In this document: positions 58,001 through 64,000 of the stretch, in pieces
How positions within the stretch are numbered: position 1 is the stretch's first letter
Layout: each line of letters begins with the position of its first letter
Assembly (NCBI RefSeq): GCF_000224145.3
Contig: NW_004190502.1
Coordinates: 1 to 64,000, forward strand
Length of the DNA stretch: 64,000 nucleotides
Direction of reading: 5' to 3'
Source of the DNA: Ciona intestinalis
Taxonomy: Eukaryota; Chordata; Ascidiacea; Phlebobranchia; Cionidae
Notes under the pieces: generated by a model
What the model saw: the letters and a program-made list of their open reading frames with translations, nothing else
Told to the model about the DNA's origin: nothing
The model's database searches: none
Made by a program: the position numbers and the translations under genes

Positions 58001-58022
58001 CAAAGATAATGACGTCACAAAG

Positions 58023-58936
58023 TTAATGATGGTCACTAGGTGGTGACGAACGCATCTTCTCCAACATGATGATACCGGCGAATAAAACGAACCCGGAAAA
58101 CATCCCACGGGAAAACGTCTGTGATGGAATATGGAAGAACATAATTTCAACTAATTGTAATATATATATCTGTTTTTATGATAAAAATATCATTTTGCTG
58201 CTAATTCCCTTCTCTTCGTTTTTATTAAATTTGATGTTTGCTATCGTATTCGAAAAGATAAAAAAGTTATGCCGTGGTATTTTATGTTTTGATTCACGAA
58301 CATAGCGACCAAGATGTTCTTAAAAATATTTCCTCCCACGAAGTTGTTCTTGTAAATACAATTCCCATATTTAACCCCCACCCCACTCACCTTGGTAATT
58401 CGTGTGAATCGATCTGGAATCTTATATTGCCAAACCTCATTCCTCAACCATGGATCCTTCAATCCTTTCTCAGCCAACCGACGTTGGACATCTTCAAGTT
58501 GGGTGCCTTCCACTTTCCACTGGCTGGAATATTATACAACGATCACTGTTAGAAATCATCTCTAAACGACTCATCTGGTGTAAAAAATGTGGTGTGTTTC
58601 CGACGTTTTATTCGCTGGTGAAGTCTTGTCGAATGGCAGACGAAACATGGGAGATTCAACACGTTTTTATACAGATGAGCCGTTAAAAGATTATTTACAT
58701 TATCCTTGGTAGCGATCATCATTATTTATGATAATATAGTAATAACAATTCCTAAACAAAAACTAGGATTTAAACTATTTGGATGCCATCATATTTTGCA
58801 GTTTCTTTTGTAAAACACATATACCATATATTATTCTACATAGATATATTTAAAAGCAATTAACAAGTAAAATAATTAAGACTTACGACCAATGGGGCTT
58901 ATATTTCTTCGGTATATCTTCCCATTGAACGACCAT
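58023..58936 (-). CDS. ndufb3: NADH dehydrogenase 1 beta subcomplex subunit 3 (complex I B12)
   Basis: An accessory subunit of mitochondrial respiratory complex I. Three exons read right to left join perfectly in phase: 58887-58936, 58391-58523 and 58023-58118, giving 92 residues (human about 98). The core reads [20 protein letters not shown] then [12 protein letters not shown], the signature of NDUFB3 (WKIEGTPLE...AAKGLRDPWGRNEAWRY in vertebrates as I recall). The last exon supplies the single membrane segment ([17 protein letters not shown]). A TTGTTGCAG 3' splice site lies about 10 bases before the ATG with no obvious upstream exon, and POLA2 lies just upstream on the same strand. Confidence 0.93.
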
Positions 58937-59261
58937 CTTAACTGTCTGCAACAATATATTATAAAAAGTTACGAATATTATATAATGTCTATGTTATGAT
59001 TGTGGCAATAGAAAACATATAACATGGCTGTGCGGAATCAAGTTTTCATGGAAAGTTTGTCAGTTTATCAAATTATTAATTTTAAAACAAGAAATGTTAT
59101 AGTTCGAGAACTTTCACAAGCAACATAGAAATCATATATATATAACATGGCAGTGGGCCGTTTTGAAAAAATAACAGATTTTTATGAAAGGCTTTTCACA
59201 TAGAAATCATAGAATTTCCATTTGCGTTAACTCCAACAGTTCGTTAACCCAAACATAGAAA

Positions 59262-60869
59262 TCATATTTTGATGATCTCGGCCACGCATGATCGATCCTC
59301 ATCCACGAGGATGCGAGCGTAAGTTCCTCCGCTCTTCCCTTTCACGATCCTCCCGGGATTGATGCAAATATGTCCTGCAACATCTTTGATGAAGTGCTGG
59401 AGGTTGGAGGGGAGAAGCACGAGATCAACATCCGGGGGGATCCTCCCGTGATCCTCGGAAGATAGAAGATCAAGATTAACAGATTTATCGGGAGGATAGA
59501 GAGGATAGAAACTCCCCTGGTTCAATATATGGGACACCAAGCGACCGATTCTGTCGGATTTTTTTGTTGCAGAACGAGAGATCTCTGTTGCCACCAAGTG
59601 GAAGAGGATGTCCGTTGACGAGACGCCGATTTTAATTTTGTCGTTAACGATGATTGTTGCCGGGTTACTAACGAAGTGAACTTTCGTTGACCCCGGGATG
59701 TTGTATGGGGGTTGGGGGTAAACTGGGTGGTGGAATAAATCGCGTTGTGACGGAACAAATACGACCTCTGTGATGTCACTGATGGTGTTTATGATGTGCG
59801 ACGTCCAAAATTTCGCTGAGTCAGCGTAAGTTTTGCCAGAAGTTGCTTTCTCCACTAGAGGGCCGATAAATATAGTGAGCGATGGTTGCATCTTCGTCAC
59901 AACATCCAGGAAGTCCAGGAGTGGTTTGTGATCATCAGAGTCGGATGTAGTAAAGGGTCCGGATGCGACCATGATCGTGAAATGATCTTCTTTGCTCCCA
60001 TCTCCCACCCGCATCCTCCCGACCCTCCTTGGAAGATTAAATATCTTGGAAACGTGGAACTTCCTCCCATCTATATTGACCCCCCGCATCGCGACTAACT
60101 TTCCCGGGAACAACGAGAACTCAGTCAACCCCTCGACCCCAACCACACCTACCCTCCCACTTGACACCCCTCTATCTCCCTCTAGTGCGACGGAATGCGG
60201 GGTTAACTTTGCCCCATCCTCAGACCGCACCCTCCCCATTATAACAACGGGGGTTTGGGAGTTCCCCCCGCACGGAGCGTAACTTTCAATCTCTTTATTC
60301 TCCTCCATGATCAAACTTCCCCCGATCTCAATATGGTCATTGTTGACATCACATGACTCCTGCATCCTCTGGAACATATATTTACCCTTCTTCCTCCCCT
60401 CCCATGTCACTTTCACCCGGCCCCGCCCCCCCCGCCACACCCCTTCACCCGGGGATTCCCCTGAACAAAAACAATCGACAACTTCCCCAGAATTTGTCCG
60501 CGAAGAATAAATTTGCGACGGTTTAACTTTCTCCTCCAACAAACTGTCATTGTTATTTAATGAATCGTTCTTTATGACATCACAATACTCCATTTTAATC
60601 TCCTGTTTTACGGGGGTTTCAAGCTTCACTGATTTCCGAGTTTTCGCTCGAACATTTGTAATTTCTCGTTCCAACAATGTCAGTTGATGTATTGTGACGT
60701 CACAGTGGTTGTTCCGACTCTGGAACGCGATCCATTCGTTTGTCAAACTCTCGGCGTCCATTCCAAACAAAGTTGAAAGAAACAAAAACTTTTCAAGAAT
60801 TTCATCATCGTTTATCTCGACGTCAAATTCCAAAAAACTTTCCTTTATTTCGTCAATTGTTGCAGCCAT
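59262..60869 (-). CDS. pola2: DNA polymerase alpha subunit B
   Basis: The regulatory B subunit of the DNA polymerase alpha-primase complex, acting in the nucleus at replication initiation. One uninterrupted exon encodes 535 residues; human POLA2 has 598. The N-terminal helical domain is clear (ILEKFLFLSTLFGMDAESL then TNEWIAF). The middle holds an OB-like region (REDGAKL-type GRVRSEDGAKL). The C-terminal inactive phosphoesterase domain shows IMVASGPFTTSDSDDHKPLL, PSLTIFIGPLVEKA, VVFVPSQRDLFHHPVYPQPP and an end with CINPGRIVKGKSGGTYARI. It is complete from ATG to stop. The lack of introns contrasts with all its neighbours apart from the giant integrin exon. TGATGTCA/TGACATCA forms occur in the coding DNA while the 5' end keeps intact TGACGTCA. 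Confidence 0.95.
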   Translation of the reverse strand: MAATIDEIKESFLEFDVEINDDEILEKFLFLSTLFGMDAESLTNEWIAFQSRNNHCDVTIHQLTLLEREITNVRAKTRKSVKLETPVKQEIKMEYCDVIKNDSLNNNDSLLEEKVKPSQIYSSRTNSGEVVDCFCSGESPGEGVWRGGRGRVKVTWEGRKKGKYMFQRMQESCDVNNDHIEIGGSLIMEENKEIESYAPCGGNSQTPVVIMGRVRSEDGAKLTPHSVALEGDRGVSSGRVGVVGVEGLTEFSLFPGKLVAMRGVNIDGRKFHVSKIFNLPRRVGRMRVGDGSKEDHFTIMVASGPFTTSDSDDHKPLLDFLDVVTKMQPSLTIFIGPLVEKATSGKTYADSAKFWTSHIINTISDITEVVFVPSQRDLFHHPVYPQPPYNIPGSTKVHFVSNPATIIVNDKIKIGVSSTDILFHLVATEISRSATKKSDRIGRLVSHILNQGSFYPLYPPDKSVNLDLLSSEDHGRIPPDVDLVLLPSNLQHFIKDVAGHICINPGRIVKGKSGGTYARILVDEDRSCVAEIIKI

Positions 60870-61434
60870 TATGACGTCACTATCACTAAGCTGTGGAATA
60901 CAATTGGTGAATTTTAGAATAATTTACAAAAACTAACAAACTTTCAAACAACAAAATTAACGGAAAATACAACAAAAATAGCTTGTAATGAAAACGCTCA
61001 GATTTGTCACTAAATATATCTTTCATCACGTCAGAAGCAACATAATTATAGAATTTAAATTGACAAAAAATGCATAACTTGAATTATTTCGTCACAAACA
61101 TAGCGCGAAAACTTTTCACGCATGAATAAACACAAAGTTCACCTTCGTTAAAACAGATACGACCACGGTTGGAATTTAATTTCACACAAATTTAAATGGT
61201 TTTGGTTAAAAAATAAAAGTTTGAATAAATTTACAAAAATATTTTTTTTAAAGAATTTTAATCATTTATGTTGTTTTGAAAATTAATTTAGACATTAAAA
61301 TGATGTTTCTATGTTCGGGAAGTCCCTGGTGCTTTGAGGGCCAGAATTCGGGGAATTACCGATAATTCCAACTTCCTATTAAATAAAGCAGTTACTGTGA
61401 CGTAACAAAAGAATATACTGTGCATTGTTACATC
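60870..61434. promoter_or_regulatory. Divergent promoter region between POLA2 and the kinase gene
   Basis: 565 bases separate the two outward-facing start codons. A TGACGTCA palindrome lies only a few bases before the POLA2 ATG (about 60871-60878), and a TGACGTAA lies near 61398 before the kinase ATG. The rest is AT-rich with no exon. Confidence 0.5.
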
Positions 61435-63919
61435 ATGGTTGACGTTAAAGTTGTTGAAGAACGCTATATCGCGAAATTCGACCATGGGTTCGATTTCGGG
61501 GGAAAAGTCGACGACACTATTGTTTGGAAATCGCAAACTAGACCGGTTACTACGAACTTGATACGGGAGTTGTCAGATAAAGACTTGTATGAGGGAATGA
61601 GGCGCGGTGGGGTGGCCGTTGCGCTTTGCTACGCTGTGTTTCGCGCGCGTAAAGACGTTCATACGTTCGGGTTCAAACTTGAGAAAGACGGGGTCTCGTT
61701 TTCGTTGAAGATTGGCTCTGATGACGTCACAAGGTTCAAGGAGGAGTGGGAGAAATGGAGGGAGGAGGTGGAGAGGGAGATGAGGAGGATTCCTGGGAGG
61801 ACGGGGGAAGAGTTTCAACAATATAGATATTTGTATCTGGAAGCACTGGAAGTCGTGTAAGTTGTTTTAATATTTCATTTATGTTTGGAATTGTTGATTG
61901 AAAGCAAGCGTCGTAAAAAGGGGAAAATAATTCCATTCAAAATAAATTTAGAAGGTGTTGTTTTGGTGTTAATGGTCCTTCTTGCTAAAAATTTAGGCAT
62001 TTGCTTTGTCATCTTGAAGAATGTTTCATTTACAATACAGTGAGACATCTGTTAAGAGTCTTGCCAAAAGTTTTTCTTGTTGTTCTTTAATTTCATTTCT
62101 TTCCAGAAAAACAACGAAACCTCGAAAAAAAAGGAAAAAAGGTAAATTGAATAATAAGTTCAACGAAAAGTTTACTACAAAATATATTTCTAATAAAATG
62201 ACATCGTCGGTCTTTTGTTTAAATACAATCAATCCATGAGTTACAGAATCGAGTGTTACGATATATGGGAGGAACAAAGTCCAACAAATTGTGCAATATA
62301 TTACTAGAACCGAGGATTATGACATCATAATTATTTATTCCAGAAAAAGAGATCGCTACGTTTAGTGCTGATGAAATATTCACGAGTCATGATGACACGG
62401 ATGTTATCGCAAGCGGGGGTTTTGGATTGGTTCGTGTGTGTAAGAGCGCCACCATGGGGATGGTTGCGGTGAAATGCATCAAGATAACGGGGAAGGAACC
62501 GGATATTGAAGAGTTAAAGTTGAGGTCGGTAACTTTATGAGGCGAGGGGGGGTTGTTGGCAGTGGGTGTTCTGTTTCAAACACCTCGTGCCTGCTTACGA
62601 GTTACCATGTATGTTACTTTGTGGGTGATTTTATATATGGCTGACAATTTGGACAACCCATGAGTGACAAAAACATCACAACAGATGACATCACAATATA
62701 TGACATCACAATAGATGACATCACAATGGATGACATCACAATATATGACATAACAATACTTACCCAGGTTAAAGTTTGAAGCGAAGATGCAAGCGTTCGC
62801 TGATCACGTGAATATCGTCAAGTTCCATGGAATCACCAAGTGGCACAACTCATTTGGTATCGTCATGGAGCTCATGGATCACGGGAGTTTGCATCATCTC
62901 ATTTACAATCATGACGTGAGGCCCTTAAAGTGGAGTTTACGTCTTCGCATAATGAGAGACATCAGCGCTGGGTTGGAATACATCCATGGTATGAAGATGA
63001 CACATGGAGATATCAAACCACTCAACATTTTAATGGGGGATGGACTTGTTTGTAAGATTGGTGACTTTGGTGCCGCAGTCATGTGTTCGTGTTCCACTTC
63101 TGCTACATTATCGCACACCAAGGAAATCAAAACAAAAAACCCGAATAAGTCTCGACCCCAATACACACAAGAGTATCTTGCACCCGAGTATTTTGCAACG
63201 CTCATGAAGAGGCAGCGATTCCCCCCGCAAGATATTTATTCATTTGCGATCATTATTTACGAGCTTATAACAAGATCCCGTCCGTTTGAAGATTCGCGGA
63301 ACAAAAGTGAGTTTCGACGGAAAATTAGGGACGACTTCCGTCCGGATGTTGGAGCAATACAAGAGATCGTGGAAGATGATCTTCCTGCATCCGATGTGCT
63401 CCTCATCACGAAGATGCGGGAGATCATGATGAAGTGTTGGGATGGTGATCCCGTGAAGAGGATGGTGGCATCGGAAGTCAGGAAGATCTGCGATGAACTG
63501 ATGTTGGATCAATATCTTGATGATGATTATTTGGATCTTCTGAGCAAGCAGTTGATCCGGCCCCCCGCATCCATACCTAAAGCGAGGTTGAGTAGATTCG
63601 CATTCCCGTTTTATAAAGCTACGGACCCTGAACCTCGTAAACAGCCCCCTAAAAGGCCCCACACACCCAAAACAAAACCTAACCCCAAACCCCCTGTAGA
63701 CACCATTTACACAACCCCTAACCCACAAACCCCTAAAGCTGAACCCCTTAAAGACCCCAAGCCTGATAGGACTTACCCAAAAAACCCTGCAGACCCCGCC
63801 CCTAACCCCCGAACCCCTCCCAAAGACAGTGGGTTCGAAACTTCAGCGAAAACGAAATCGGTTGAAATTGAGATTGGGGAGAATTTGGAAGATGTTTTGA
63901 AGTCGTTAACTATTGAAGG
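61435..63919 (+). CDS. TKL/RIPK-like protein kinase, 3' end beyond window
   Basis: Exons: 61435-61856, 62119-62153 (approximate), 62343-62522, about 62769-63919. Exon 1 encodes 140 residues I do not recognise. The mini-exon encodes TTKPRKKRKK, a strongly basic cluster. Then the kinase domain: glycine loop DVIASGGFGLVRV, lysine MVAVKCI, catalytic loop THGDIKPLNIL, DFGAA, an APE-like segment (LAPEYFA), DIYSFAIIIYELIT and the closing MMKCWDGDP. This resembles receptor-interacting and other TKL kinases. The HRD arginine is Gly, but the catalytic Asp, the Lys, the Asn and DFG are kept, so activity is plausible. A Pro/Lys/Thr-rich tail follows (about 63590-63830). The last exon ends at a donor after 63919, so more exons lie beyond the right edge. 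Confidence 0.85.
62578..62668 (-). repeat. SINE-like fragment, inverted
   Basis: 'gcttacgagttaccatgtat' and 'gacaatttggacaacccatg' are the reverse of the SINE 3' half. Intronic in the kinase gene. Confidence 0.6.
62683..62760 (+). repeat. Tandem array of decayed palindrome in kinase intron
   Basis: Five consecutive units of about 15-16 bases, each 'gatgacatcacaata' or a close variant, directly before the acceptor of the last visible exon. The core TGACATCA is the CpG-decayed form of TGACGTCA. A similar three-copy gtgatgtcataatg array sits at 63927-63980. Confidence 0.85.
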
Positions 63920-64000
63920 TGGGTGTGTGATGTCATAATGGTGGGAGTGATGTCATAATGTATGCATGGGAGTGATGTCATAATGTATGTGTGTGTGTGA

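Larger units (their letters stand above)
52257..58022. other. Gene-poor region with scattered repeats
   Basis: About 5.8 kb between the Cys/His-rich gene and NDUFB3. It holds MITE copies at 52657-52827, 56333-56523 and 56856-57043 and an inverted 200-base repeat at 55866-56064. Short open stretches (for example 53205-53420 and 54047-54253) show no recognisable domain and no flanking splice structure I can trust. Intact TGACGTCA copies are few (near 52276, 52914, 54061, 54184, 54299, 56268). Distal regulatory DNA is possible but nothing specific is visible. Confidence 0.5.

Overview
The window looks like nuclear DNA of a tunicate, most likely a sea squirt of the genus Ciona. The signs are compact multi-exon animal genes with GT/AG introns of a few hundred bases, a gene set of animal type (integrin, adhesion GPCR, sulfotransferase, acid sphingomyelinase, POLA2, NDUFB3), and dispersed short repeats resembling the composite SINE and MITE families described for Ciona. 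The species is inferred from these features; I ran no search. All gene models were assembled by eye from splice signals, reading phase and family resemblance.

Layout from left to right: first exon of a PIN1-like isomerase (minus, cut by the left edge); an acid sphingomyelinase (minus, 506-4061); a fatty-acid hydroxylase/sterol desaturase family enzyme (plus, 4695-6137); a uronyl 2-O-sulfotransferase-like enzyme (plus, 6964-8975); an EGF-containing adhesion GPCR (minus, 9149-13937); a roughly 35-kb integrin beta gene (plus, 15311-49985); an unrecognised Cys/His-rich protein (minus, 50473-52256); a gene-poor 5.7 kb; NDUFB3 (minus, 58023-58936); POLA2 in one exon (minus, 59262-60869); and a protein kinase (plus, from 61435, cut by the right edge).

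The standout gene is the integrin. Its ectodomain and membrane segment are ordinary, but the cytoplasmic side runs straight into about 34 Calx-beta domains, about four fibronectin III domains, a Ser/Lys-rich linker and a Gln/Glu-rich helix. Vertebrate integrin beta-4 is the only family member I know with cytoplasmic Calx-beta and FnIII domains, so this looks like a beta-4-type integrin with a several-fold enlarged tail, roughly 4,300-4,600 residues by rough exon sums. The first 15 Calx-beta domains form three successive five-domain super-repeats, and a later 3.6-kb exon holds about nine domains without introns.

The second standout is a sequence field: the palindrome TGACGTCA (CRE/ATF consensus) occurs dozens of times in introns, intergenic DNA and even coding DNA between about 0.5 and 22.6 kb and again from about 50 kb. 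Inside the 3' two-thirds of the integrin gene (22.7-50 kb) the same sites appear almost only as TGATGTCA or TGACATCA, the products expected from deamination of a methylated CpG. This suggests a fossil record of mosaic germline methylation. A hAT-like insertion inside the decayed block still carries an intact copy.
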